Below are positions 6,389 through 14,189 of a DNA stretch of 37,233 nucleotides, piece by piece. The DNA comes from Alphaproteobacteria bacterium. Its GTDB lineage: Bacteria > Pseudomonadota > Alphaproteobacteria > JAJFFI01. The translations under genes and the position numbers were made by a program. The stretch covers positions 1-37,233 of the forward strand of contig JASJBI010000048.1 in the NCBI GenBank assembly GCA_030066595.1, in the 5' to 3' direction. How positions within the stretch are numbered: position 1 is the stretch's first letter; every line of letters starts with the position of its first letter. Under the pieces are notes generated by a model. It did no database searches. It saw nothing but the letters and a program-made list of their open reading frames with translations, and had not been told where the DNA came from.

Positions 6389-8176
6389 ATCAAACGGGTC
6401 AAGGTCACGCAAGGCGAGACGCGGCGCAGCCGGGAGCGGATCTTCGAGGGTCTCGGGGTCTCCGTCGGCATCGCCATCGGACCCGCTTTTGTTCGCGAAA
6501 GCGGGACTATTACCGTGCCCGAGTCCCGGGTGCCGGCGGCCAAGGTGGGCGAAGAACTGTCCCGTTTCGAGCGGGCCGTCGCGGCCGCCCGCAGGCAGAT
6601 CCAAAAACTCAAGAGCAGGGCATCCGGCCTGCCCCCGGCGGCCAAGGAAGAAATCGGCTACCTGCTCGACGCGTATCTGCAGATGCTGTCCGATTCCCGT
6701 CTCGTGCGCGGCGTGCTCTCGCGCATCGAGACCGACCGCGTCAATGCCGAGTCAGCGGTTCAGGCCGAGATCTCCGAGATCGCCAAGAGCTTCGAGGCCA
6801 TGGACGATGCCTATCTGGCGGCCCGGGTTCAAGACATCCGCGAGGTCGGAAACCGCTTGGTTCGGCATCTGACGAAGGCGCCGCTGCAGGGTTTCGCGCT
6901 CCTGCCGGAGGGCACCGTGATCGTGGCCGAGGATCTGTCCCCGGCGGATACGGCGCTGATGGACCCGCACCAGATTGCCGGTTTCACCACCCTCTTGGGC
7001 GGCGCGGAAAGCCATACGGCGATCATGGCGCGTTCCCTCGGGCTGCCGGCCGTGGTCGGCGTTAGCCAGCTGTTCGGTGAAGTACGCAGCGGAAAGATGA
7101 TCATCCTCGATGGTTCCGCCGGCCAGGTGATCGTCGATCCGACGCCAGAGACCTTGAGCGACTATCGCCGCCGCAAGCGCGCGCTGGACAAGGAGCGACA
7201 AAACCTCGCCCGCCTGCGTCGCCTGCCTGCTGTCACCAAGGACGGGGTCGAGATCGACTTACAAGCGAACCTGGAGCTGCCCCGCGAGCTGGAGAACGCC
7301 CTGAGTGTGGGCGCAGGAGGCATCGGCCTGCTGCGCAGTGAGTTTCTCTACATGAACCGGGATGACCTGCCGGGCGAGGCCGAACAGTACGAGGCGCTGC
7401 GCGAACTCGTCGAAGGTATGGCGGGACGACCGGTGACGGTGCGCACCTTGGATGTCGGCGGTGACAAGCTCGCCTACAATCTTGCGGGCCACATCGAAGA
7501 AAGCGTCAATCCGGCGCTCGGCCTGCGCGCCATTCGGCTTTCCCTCAAGGAGCGCGCCCTCTTGGAGACGCAGCTCGCGGCCATGCTCCGGGCCGGGGCG
7601 CACGGGCCGATCCGGATCCTGCTGCCCATGATCGCGACGGCGGGCGAGGTTCGTCAGGTCCGTGAAATCCTCAAGAAGGTGGCGACGCGACTGCGGCGCC
7701 GGCGGGTTCCAATCCCCGATCCGCTGCCGCCGCTTGGCGTCATGATCGAGGTGCCGGGGGCGGCGCTCTCGGCGGACGCCCTGGCCCGTGCCAGCGACTT
7801 CTTCTCGATCGGCACCAACGACCTGACCATGTACACGCTGGCCATCGACCGCAGCGACGACCAGGTGGCGCATCTTTACAACCCCTTGCACCCGGCAGTG
7901 CTGCGGCTGATCCAGTTCACCACCGAGGCCGCGTTCCGCGGGCGCATCCCGGTCTGCCTGTGCGGCGAGATGGCCGGCGACCCGCGCTACACGCCGCTCT
8001 TGCTCGGCCTCGGGATCCGGGACCTCTCGATGGCCGCGGTTTCCCTGCCGCGGGTCAAGCAGAGGATCCGAAGCATCGATCTGATCGCCGCGACGCGGCG
8101 CGCCAACCTGATCATGGACCAGGCCGATGCCGGGCGGATTGCCGCCCTGTTGGACGATTTCAACGGTTTGGCCTGA
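6389..8176 (+). CDS. ptsP: Phosphoenolpyruvate-protein phosphotransferase (PTS EI)
   Basis: EI takes phosphate from PEP and gives it to HPr. Visible features are the EI N-terminal domain, the phospho-histidine in GGAESHTAIMAR (His209 from this start), the PEP-binding GIGLLRSEFLYM and MIEVPGAAL segments, and the catalytic cysteine in VCLCGEMAGDP. There is no N-terminal GAF domain, so it is not the NtrC-type PtsP; ptsI is an alternative symbol. The start is uncertain. AGGAG (6377-6381) lies 7 nt before ATC (6389), and no ATG, GTG or TTG follows before the conserved region. Upstream in-frame candidates (TTG 6299, GTG 6320, TTG 6347) lie inside the HPr gene without good ribosome sites. Confidence 0.92.
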   Translation: MKRVKVTQGETRRSRERIFEGLGVSVGIAIGPAFVRESGTITVPESRVPAAKVGEELSRFERAVAAARRQIQKLKSRASGLPPAAKEEIGYLLDAYLQMLSDSRLVRGVLSRIETDRVNAESAVQAEISEIAKSFEAMDDAYLAARVQDIREVGNRLVRHLTKAPLQGFALLPEGTVIVAEDLSPADTALMDPHQIAGFTTLLGGAESHTAIMARSLGLPAVVGVSQLFGEVRSGKMIILDGSAGQVIVDPTPETLSDYRRRKRALDKERQNLARLRRLPAVTKDGVEIDLQANLELPRELENALSVGAGGIGLLRSEFLYMNRDDLPGEAEQYEALRELVEGMAGRPVTVRTLDVGGDKLAYNLAGHIEESVNPALGLRAIRLSLKERALLETQLAAMLRAGAHGPIRILLPMIATAGEVRQVREILKKVATRLRRRRVPIPDPLPPLGVMIEVPGAALSADALARASDFFSIGTNDLTMYTLAIDRSDDQVAHLYNPLHPAVLRLIQFTTEAAFRGRIPVCLCGEMAGDPRYTPLLLGLGIRDLSMAAVSLPRVKQRIRSIDLIAATRRANLIMDQADAGRIAALLDDFNGLA

Positions 8177-8185
8177 GGCTTCAGC

Positions 8186-8581
8186 TCAGGAATTCGGGCC
8201 GGCGATCTGGTAGCCGCGATTGGCCAGGCAACTCTCCATGACCATCTTCTGCTCGGCCTGGCTCGGCATCTGCTGGGCCGTTGCCATCATCATGTTCAGG
8301 CCACCCTGCAGTGCGCCGAAGGCCACGGCGACGGGATTGAGCGTTGGAACCTGGTTGATGGCGCCCATCAGCGCGCCGGTCAAGGTACGCGTCAGCAACA
8401 GGTTGTTCGGAGAATCCTCCCCGGTGATGCCGGCGCGTTCCTGGCAATAGCCGAGGTCCCGAGCGTACTGAGCTTCGCTGACGCCCGGCGGCCGCGGTGG
8501 CGGCTGGATGGTCGAGACGCAGCCGGCCACCACCATGGTGAGTAGCAACAGGGCCGTCCCTCTTGCCACATGTCCCCCCAT
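8186..8581 (-). CDS. Predicted small lipoprotein of unknown function
   Basis: This 131-residue protein has a lipoprotein signal peptide. A basic start is followed by a hydrophobic core (ALLLLTMVV) and a lipobox VAGC with Cys21 as the acylation site, so the mature form should be anchored to a membrane. The mature part has a proline-rich linker (QPPPRPPG), a Cys-containing YCQERAG segment, a glycine/alanine/methionine-rich hydrophobic middle, and a C-terminal MESCLANRGYQI motif. The paired cysteines could form a disulfide. I cannot name a family. The ATG at 8581 is used; an in-frame GTG at 8569 preceded by GGGGGA is an alternative. It converges on the EI gene with a 9-nt gap. Confidence 0.72.
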   Translation of the reverse strand: MGGHVARGTALLLLTMVVAGCVSTIQPPPRPPGVSEAQYARDLGYCQERAGITGEDSPNNLLLTRTLTGALMGAINQVPTLNPVAVAFGALQGGLNMMMATAQQMPSQAEQKMVMESCLANRGYQIAGPNS

Positions 8582-8759
8582 GCCCCTCGCTGCGTTCTCG
8601 GAACGCACCAAGCATCTTGCCGGAAAACGGCTCTGCCCACCAGTGAATCCGCGGCACTTCGGGCGATTTCTTGGCGAGTTGACACGGATCAAGGCGCGAA
8701 ACGGCGGCAGGGGTCAGGGTCGCATCCGTCAAGATGCCCTTTCTGCAGGAGACAGGCAG

Positions 8760-8882
8760 ATGAATGAGCTGGTGCCCTTGTTCGGAGCAATGATCATCAC
8801 CTTGGTGGTCCTGGCGGGCCTGGTGAAGATCTTTAGCGTGTGGATGAAACGGCGCGATGACATGTTGTCGCGGTACGAGTAG
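8760..8882 (+). CDS. Tiny single-pass membrane protein
   Basis: A 40-codon frame begins at ATG 8760 with AGGAGA about 7 nt upstream. The product has one clear membrane segment (about residues 8-24, FGAMIITLVVLAGLVKI). A short basic/acidic cytoplasmic tail, VWMKRRDDMLSRYE, follows. The TAG stop is followed immediately by the ATG of the next gene, so the two are probably co-translated. The topology fits a small regulatory membrane peptide, but no family is recognised. Confidence 0.6.
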   Translation: MNELVPLFGAMIITLVVLAGLVKIFSVWMKRRDDMLSRYE

Positions 8883-9089
8883 ATGAGGCCGGACGTGAAC
8901 GCCGAAGCCGACGCCTGCGCCTGCCGCGCGGCGGTCGAGCGGGTTTATCTTGAAATGCGCGAACGCGGCCGTGGCGACGTTCCGGCTTTCGAGACGGCGG
9001 TGCGCGTCTACCGCATACACCACCCCGAGCAAACGACGGCCGAGGCGCGCTCTGTTGTGGCCGACTGGCTTGATCCGACCGACGGCTGA
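8883..9089 (+). CDS. Small hypothetical protein
   Basis: This 68-residue soluble protein starts at the ATG directly abutting the stop of the preceding membrane peptide. It is predicted helical, with ADACACRAAVERVYLEMRERG near the N-terminus and FETAVRVYRIHHPEQTTAEAR in the middle. It ends WLDPTDG. Codon use resembles that of flanking genes. I do not recognise a domain. The zero-nucleotide junction suggests the two small proteins are made together and might interact. Confidence 0.6.
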   Translation: MRPDVNAEADACACRAAVERVYLEMRERGRGDVPAFETAVRVYRIHHPEQTTAEARSVVADWLDPTDG

Positions 9090-9092
9090 CGC

Positions 9093-9275
9093 CTAGGGAC
9101 GCCGACCCTGGCCGATACGGCGCCCGATCCAGGCCAAGGCCAGGGCGCCCGCGGCAAAGGGCAGGGCCCAGACAGCGAAACTCGTTGGAACCGCCGGCGT
9201 CCCTGTGGCCGCAATCACGATGCCCAGGGCAGCGAGACCGCACAGCCCGGCCGTTATGAACAGGAACACCTGCAT
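9093..9275 (-). CDS. Small two-helix membrane protein
   Basis: This 60-residue protein has two hydrophobic helices (about residues 3-23 and 30-50) and ends with a basic RRIGQGRRP tail. The start is supported by AAGGAG about 5 nt upstream of the ATG at 9275. It converges on the preceding small ORF with a 3-nt gap and is divergent from ahcY. No family is recognised. Confidence 0.55.
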   Translation of the reverse strand: MQVFLFITAGLCGLAALGIVIAATGTPAVPTSFAVWALPFAAGALALAWIGRRIGQGRRP

Positions 9276-9533
9276 TCGCGCTCCTTCCGCAAGGCGCTCT
9301 TTCCGCCCATCCAGGCTAGAGCATTTTCCGATCAGATGGACTCAATTCCGTTGCCGTTGGCGGTGGCAGACCGCCAGGCGCCGCCTTTAGCGCGATGCCG
9401 AGCCATCGGGCCAGGGCGGAGAATGCCTCCGGCAGGATGGGTTCATATGGTCGGCAAATCCTCTAGCCGGGTGGCCGGCTCCAGGCGCAGCCTCGAGCCG
9501 CCGATCTGGCCTCCGTTAAGGAATTCATAAAGA
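9276..9533. other. Intergenic region upstream of ahcY, mostly featureless
   Basis: No credible gene is seen; the short frames here lack ribosome sites. The segment at 9315-9345, beginning CTAGAGCATTTTCCGATCAG, resembles one arm of a dispersed intergenic repeat that I recall from several alphaproteobacterial genomes. The complementary arm is not visible, so it would be a remnant. The ahcY operator and promoter follow at 9534-9581. Confidence 0.4.
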
Positions 9534-9551
9534 CATAAAGATATCTTTATG
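9534..9551. promoter_or_regulatory. Perfect 18-bp palindrome, probable SahR-type operator for ahcY
   Basis: CATAAAGATATCTTTATG is its own reverse complement. An extra direct half-site CATAAAG lies 8 nt upstream (9526-9532). The palindrome ends 1 nt before the candidate -35 of ahcY. SahR, an ArsR-family S-adenosylhomocysteine sensor of Proteobacteria, is known to control ahcY and related methionine-cycle genes; that its motif resembles this palindrome is from memory. The DNA pattern is observed and the regulator is inferred. Confidence 0.7.
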
Positions 9552-9552
9552 C

Positions 9553-9581
9553 TTGTCTGGGCCGTGGGCCTCTGTTATAGG
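9553..9581 (+). promoter_or_regulatory. Candidate ahcY promoter
   Basis: TTGTCT (9553-9558) and TATAGG (9576-9581) are separated by 17 nt. The site is directly downstream of the palindromic operator and about 60 nt before the ahcY start codon. A regulator bound to the palindrome would touch the -35 region and so block RNA polymerase. Confidence 0.6.
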
Positions 9582-9641
9582 CCGCGCAGATCCCCGACGA
9601 GCCAAACGACCACGACCATAATTGCATTGCAGGAGAGCGTC

Positions 9642-10955
9642 ATGAGCAGCCAAACCGCCGTGAAAACCGAGCCCGACTACAAGGTCGCGGACATTTCCCT
9701 GGCCGACTGGGGGCGCAAGGAAATCGAGATCGCCGAAACCGAGATGCCGGGCCTGATGGCTCTGCGCGAGGAGTATGGCGCGTCAAAGCCGCTCAAAGAT
9801 GCACGTATCACCGGCTGCTTGCACATGACCATTCAAACGGCGGTGCTGATTGAGACTCTCGTCGCGCTGGGCGCCGAGGTGCGCTGGAGTTCGTGCAACA
9901 TCTTTTCGACCCAGGACCACGCCGCGGCCGCGATCGCCGCCAGCGGCGTGCCTGTGTTCGCCTGGAAGGGCGAGACCGAGGAGGAATACTGGTGGTGCGT
10001 CGAGCAGACCATTCAGGGTCCCGACGGCTGGCGGCCAAACATGTTGCTCGACGACGGCGGCGACCTGACCCAGGTGATGCACGAGAAATACCCGGAACTG
10101 ATGGCCGAGATTCGTGGCGTCTCCGAGGAGACGACGACGGGCGTGCATCGTCTGCATGAGATGGCCAAGGAAGGCTCGCTCGCCGTGCCCGCCTTCGATG
10201 TCAACAACTCGGTGACCAAGTCCAAGTTCGACAACATCTATGGCTGCCGGGAGAGCCTGGTCGACGGCATCCGCCGGGGCACCGATGTGATGATGGCCGG
10301 CAAGGTGGCCGTGGTCTGCGGCTTCGGCGACGTGGGCAAGGGCTCGTCCCAGAGCCTGCGCAATGCCGGCTGCCGGGTCGTGGTGACCGAGATCGATCCC
10401 ATCTGCGCCTTGCAGGCGGCGATGGAGGGATACGAGGTCATGACCATGGAAGACGCCGCCCCTCAGGGCGACATCTTCGTCACCGCCACAGGCAACGTCG
10501 ATGTCATCACCCTGGACCACATGCGGGCCATGAAGGACCGGGCAATCGTCTGCAACATCGGGCACTTCGATTCCGAGATCCAGATCGAGGCCCTGCAGAA
10601 CATGAAGTGGATCCCGGTCAAGGACCAGGTGGACGAGGTCGAGTTTCCGGACGGGAAAAAGCTGATCGTGCTGTCCAAGGGACGGCTGGTCAATCTCGGC
10701 AACGCCACCGGCCATCCAAGCTTCGTCATGAGCGCCTCCTTCACGAACCAGGTGCTGGCGCAGATCGAGCTGTGGAGCAATCCCGAGCAGTACGACAAGC
10801 AGGTCTACGTGCTGCCGAAGAAGCTGGACGAGAAAGTGGCGGCCCTGCACTTGCACAAGGTCGGCGCCGATTTGACCAAGCTGTCGGACAAGCAGGCCAA
10901 GTACATCGGGGTGCCTCAGGACGGCCCGTTCAAGCCCGACTACTACCGGTACTAG
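9642..10955 (+). CDS. ahcY: Adenosylhomocysteinase
   Basis: This cytoplasmic enzyme of 437 residues hydrolyses S-adenosylhomocysteine to adenosine and homocysteine, clearing the inhibitor left by methyltransferases. The substrate domain starts near [15 protein letters not shown] and contains [16 protein letters not shown]. The NAD-binding Rossmann motif is [17 protein letters not shown], and the protein ends with the family-typical FKPDYYRY. The ATG at 9642 is chosen over an upstream in-frame ATG (9549) because AGGAG lies 6 nt before it and conserved sequence starts just after. Alphaproteobacteria commonly keep ahcY after the chvIG-hprK-PTS block, as here. Confidence 0.98.
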   Translation: MSSQTAVKTEPDYKVADISLADWGRKEIEIAETEMPGLMALREEYGASKPLKDARITGCLHMTIQTAVLIETLVALGAEVRWSSCNIFSTQDHAAAAIAASGVPVFAWKGETEEEYWWCVEQTIQGPDGWRPNMLLDDGGDLTQVMHEKYPELMAEIRGVSEETTTGVHRLHEMAKEGSLAVPAFDVNNSVTKSKFDNIYGCRESLVDGIRRGTDVMMAGKVAVVCGFGDVGKGSSQSLRNAGCRVVVTEIDPICALQAAMEGYEVMTMEDAAPQGDIFVTATGNVDVITLDHMRAMKDRAIVCNIGHFDSEIQIEALQNMKWIPVKDQVDEVEFPDGKKLIVLSKGRLVNLGNATGHPSFVMSASFTNQVLAQIELWSNPEQYDKQVYVLPKKLDEKVAALHLHKVGADLTKLSDKQAKYIGVPQDGPFKPDYYRY

Positions 10956-11044
10956 ACGCGGTCATCGTGTCGCCGGACAGGCTGCGGCGTGCTGCGCGGA
11001 TTGCGGGGCACGCCGTATCTGTTGTGGCTCCCGGTCGCCATGCA

Positions 11045-11074
11045 TTAACGTTAAGAAAACCTTAAGCATATCCT
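11045..11074 (+). promoter_or_regulatory. CtrA-type binding site and promoter of divL
   Basis: The CtrA consensus TTAA-N7-TTAA is present at 11051-11065 (TTAAGAAAACCTTAA). A further TTAA lies just upstream at 11045-11048. A -10-like TATCCT lies at 11069-11074. TTAACG (11045-11050) to TATCCT is an 18-nt spacing, so the CtrA site would overlap the -35 region, as in CtrA-controlled promoters. The divL start codon is only 14 nt after the -10, so the leader must be very short. Confidence 0.6.
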
Positions 11075-11088
11075 GGTGCTCTAGGGTC

Positions 11089-13608
11089 ATGGGCGTCATG
11101 CAGGCATGGCTGGTGGGGCCGCGCCGGATCTCTCTCGTGAGCGCCGCGATGCTGGTGCCCGCGTCCGCCGCCGCTGCCCCATCCACTCCGTCACCGTTCG
11201 AGGCCGTGGTGCCGATCTGGACGCCGCTGGCCGCGGGCCTGATCGCGCTTACGGCCATCGTCGCGATGTTCGTCTACCGAGGGATCGCCCGGCGCGCGGC
11301 GGCCGAGCGACAGGAAATGGCGACCGCCCTGACCCGATCGCAGGCGGTCATGGCGGGCGTTGGCGGCGGCTTCTACATCTGGTCGCAGAAGGACGGCGCC
11401 CAGATCGCATCACCCAATCTGGCCGACTTCCTCGGTCTTGCCGGCGATACGGCGATCGATTTCCAGGCCATTCGCGGCGCCCTCGACACGGCCGATTCGC
11501 GTGCGCTCAACGCGGTCGTCGGCAAGCTCCGGGACAGCGGCGAACGCTTTTCGCTCCGGGTCCGGCGCGCCTCCGACGGCGCGCCCTTGCGGGCCAAGGG
11601 GCTGCGCCTCGGCCGCTCCGGAAACGGCCACGGCCTGGGCGAAGCAGACGTGCTTTGGCTGCAGGTGGACCGGGACGGAGCGGCGGAAGCCAAACGCCTG
11701 GCAAAGGCACGCGACCGGCTGCATGGCATCCTTGACGCCTTGCCGCTGCCGATCTGGTTCCGCAAGGACGACTTGGCCATCGCCGACTGCAATGAGACCT
11801 ACGTAAGGGCGGTGGAGGCGAAATCCGCGTCCGAGGTAGTCGACAAGGGCATTGAACTCGCCGGGAGCGTGATCGCCGACCGGGGCCGCGGGCTTGCCTC
11901 CCATGCCCGGTCCCAGGGGAACGCCGAATCGGAAACGCATCACATCGTCATCGAGGGCTCCCGCCGTCTGCTCGATCTCACCGAGGCGCCTCTGAAGGCG
12001 GGCGGGCTAGCCGGATACGCGCTGGACATCACCGGCATCGAGGACGCCCAGTCCGAGCTCGCCCGCCACGTCGCGGGCCATGCCGAGGTGCTCGAGAACC
12101 TGGCCACCGCGATCGCCATCTACGGGCCGGACCGGCGCCTCAAGTTTTTCAACGGCGCCTTTGTGAAGCTGTGGGAGTTGGACGAAGGCTGGCTGCATAT
12201 GGAGCCGCACTTCGACGAAGTGCTCGAGTCCCTGCGCGAGCGGCGCCAGCTTCCGGAGACGGCCGATTTCCCGGCCTGGAAGCGGTCCCGGCTCAAGCTG
12301 TTCACCTCGCTGATCGAGCCCCTGGAAGAGCAGCTCCATCTGCCGGACGGCCGCACCCTGCGGTCGGTCATCTCGCCCCATCCGCTGGGCGGCATGCTCT
12401 ACACCTTCGAGGACGTCACCGACCGGCTCGCCCTGGAAAGGTCCTACAACACCCTGATTCAAGTCCAGAGCGAGACGCTCAACAACCTGGCCGAAGCGGT
12501 CGCTGTGTTCGGCAGCGACGGCCGGCTCAAGCTGTTCACCCCGGCCATCGAGCGCACTTGGAACCTGCACCGGGATTATCTGGCGTCCGAGCCGCATTTC
12601 TCGGACGTTCTGGAAAAGATCCGGCCCCTGTTCCGCTATGGCCAGGATTGGGAGAAGTTCAAGTCCGCGATCATCGGCCGTCTCGCCCGGCGGGCGGCGC
12701 GACATGGCAAGATCGAGCGCAATGACGGCAAGACGCTGCAGTACGCCTTCCAGCCCTTGCCGGACGGCGGCGTTCTGATCACCAGTCTGGACATCACCGA
12801 CAGCACCCGGGTCTCGCGCGCGCTCAGGGAACGCAACGAGGCACTCGAGGCGGCGGACAAGCTCAAGTCCGAGTTCATCGCCAACGTCTCCTACGAGCTG
12901 CGCACGCCGCTCAACACGATCATGGGCTTCATCGAGATCCTCAACAACGAGTACTTCGGACCGCTGAACGAGCGCCAGAGGGAGTACAGCCAGGGCATTC
13001 TGGAATCGTCCGAGGAACTGCTCGCCCTGATCAACGACATCCTCGATCTCGCCATGATCGAGGCGGGCCGCATGACCCTGGAGATCGAAGCGGTGGATAT
13101 CCGCGAGATGCTGTGGGGCGTGTTCAGCCTCACGCGGGAGCGCGCGCGGACCAAAGACCTCAAGCTGGCGCTCGACTGCCCGGACGATATTGGGACCCTG
13201 GATTTGGACGAGCGGCGCACCAAGCACGCGCTCTTGAACCTCATGGGCAATGCGATCGAATACACGCCGCCGGGCGGGGAGATCGTCCTGTCCGCCCGCC
13301 GCCTCGACAGCGAGGTGGTTTTGGCGGTTGCGGACTCGGGAATCGGCATCGCCGAATCCGAACAATCGCACATCTTCGACATGTTCGTCCGCGGCAAGAA
13401 ACCGACCGGTCACCGGCGCGGCGCCGGGCTGGGCCTGTCGCTGGTCCGCAGCTTCATCGATCTGCACGGCGGCCGCGTCGAGATCACCTCGACGCCCGAC
13501 GCCGGCACAACCGTGTCCTGTTATCTGCCGGTGCGCCGGCCGACCGGTCGCGCAGCGCTGACTGCCGACCTGTTCAAGGGCGCAAAGGCCAAGACCGGTT
13601 CCGGATAG
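11089..13608 (+). CDS. divL: DivL-type cell-cycle histidine kinase homologue with Tyr at the phosphosite
   Basis: This 839-residue membrane protein has a hydrophobic N-terminus, a membrane segment near residues 39-61, several PAS-like modules (about 75-570), and a HisKA/HATPase core. The H-box reads NVSYELRTPLNTIMGF. The residue that is His in true kinases is Tyr602, as in Caulobacter DivL. The ATP-binding domain looks intact: MGNAIEY (N-box), VADSGIGIAE (G1) and RGAGLGLSLVRSFID (G2). DivL acts with CckA and phosphorylated DivK to control CtrA, so a CtrA-type box in the promoter implies feedback. The length is somewhat above the Caulobacter protein (769 residues, from memory). The extra length probably reflects PAS modules. 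Confidence 0.88.
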   Translation: MGVMQAWLVGPRRISLVSAAMLVPASAAAAPSTPSPFEAVVPIWTPLAAGLIALTAIVAMFVYRGIARRAAAERQEMATALTRSQAVMAGVGGGFYIWSQKDGAQIASPNLADFLGLAGDTAIDFQAIRGALDTADSRALNAVVGKLRDSGERFSLRVRRASDGAPLRAKGLRLGRSGNGHGLGEADVLWLQVDRDGAAEAKRLAKARDRLHGILDALPLPIWFRKDDLAIADCNETYVRAVEAKSASEVVDKGIELAGSVIADRGRGLASHARSQGNAESETHHIVIEGSRRLLDLTEAPLKAGGLAGYALDITGIEDAQSELARHVAGHAEVLENLATAIAIYGPDRRLKFFNGAFVKLWELDEGWLHMEPHFDEVLESLRERRQLPETADFPAWKRSRLKLFTSLIEPLEEQLHLPDGRTLRSVISPHPLGGMLYTFEDVTDRLALERSYNTLIQVQSETLNNLAEAVAVFGSDGRLKLFTPAIERTWNLHRDYLASEPHFSDVLEKIRPLFRYGQDWEKFKSAIIGRLARRAARHGKIERNDGKTLQYAFQPLPDGGVLITSLDITDSTRVSRALRERNEALEAADKLKSEFIANVSYELRTPLNTIMGFIEILNNEYFGPLNERQREYSQGILESSEELLALINDILDLAMIEAGRMTLEIEAVDIREMLWGVFSLTRERARTKDLKLALDCPDDIGTLDLDERRTKHALLNLMGNAIEYTPPGGEIVLSARRLDSEVVLAVADSGIGIAESEQSHIFDMFVRGKKPTGHRRGAGLGLSLVRSFIDLHGGRVEITSTPDAGTTVSCYLPVRRPTGRAALTADLFKGAKAKTGSG

Positions 13609-13667
13609 GCAAGCCTCTGCACCGATGTCCCTTCCGAGCGATGCGGTGCAGGTGGTAGAAATCGGGC

Positions 13668-14189
13668 ATGTCCGTGGCGTCCGCCTCCCGCACCGAACCC
13701 CTTACCGTGATCGCGCTGCCCGATCTCGCCGCGACCGATCGATTTGCCGGGCTGGTGGCTGGCCGCGCGCGGCACGGTGACGTGATCGGTCTTGCGGGCG
13801 AATTGGGCACGGGCAAGACGACCTTTGCCCGCGCCTTCATCCGCGCGCTCGCGGGTGCGGACGAAGAGGTGCCCAGCCCCACCTTCACCCTGCTTCAGAC
13901 CTATGACAGCCGGGCGGGGCCGATCTACCACTTCGATCTCTACCGCCTCGTCGCGCCGGACGAGGCCTGGGAGCTCGGCATCGAAGAGGCATTCGCCCAC
14001 GGCATCTCCCTGATCGAGTGGCCGGAGCGCCTGGGTCCGCTGCTGCCGGAGGACACGCTCTGCCTGACGTTGCGGGCGGCAGCCGGCGGCGACCCGAACG
14101 CGCGCGGAGTGGAGGTCTCCTGCGGGCCGTCCTGGCGGGATCGAATGGCGGCGGTGTGCGCCGATATGGGGCAGGCCGACGATGACTGA
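13668..14189 (+). CDS. tsaE: tRNA threonylcarbamoyladenosine biosynthesis ATPase TsaE
   Basis: This P-loop ATPase of 173 residues assists TsaB/TsaD in making the t6A37 modification on tRNAs reading ANN codons. The Walker A GELGTGKTTF begins at residue 44. VPSPTFTLLQTY is the switch-like motif, and IYHFDLYRL and LIEWPERLG are family signatures. The N-terminal lead is about 20 residues longer than minimal TsaE. It overlaps the amgK start by 8 nt, so the two are translationally coupled. Confidence 0.95.
   Translation: MSVASASRTEPLTVIALPDLAATDRFAGLVAGRARHGDVIGLAGELGTGKTTFARAFIRALAGADEEVPSPTFTLLQTYDSRAGPIYHFDLYRLVAPDEAWELGIEEAFAHGISLIEWPERLGPLLPEDTLCLTLRAAAGGDPNARGVEVSCGPSWRDRMAAVCADMGQADDD

Noticed and set aside
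8170..8190. CCTGAG/CTCAGG hairpin at the end of EI as a terminator
   Set aside because: Only 6 bp and no T-run on either strand.
9336..9530. 64-codon plus-strand frame upstream of ahcY
   Set aside because: No Shine-Dalgarno, Pro/Arg-rich translation, begins inside a repeat-like sequence, ends just before the operator.
9560..9641. SAH or SAM riboswitch in the ahcY leader
   Set aside because: The 60-nt leader lacks the conserved cores of SAH, SAM-II or SAM/SAH aptamers that I would expect; the palindromic operator explains regulation better.
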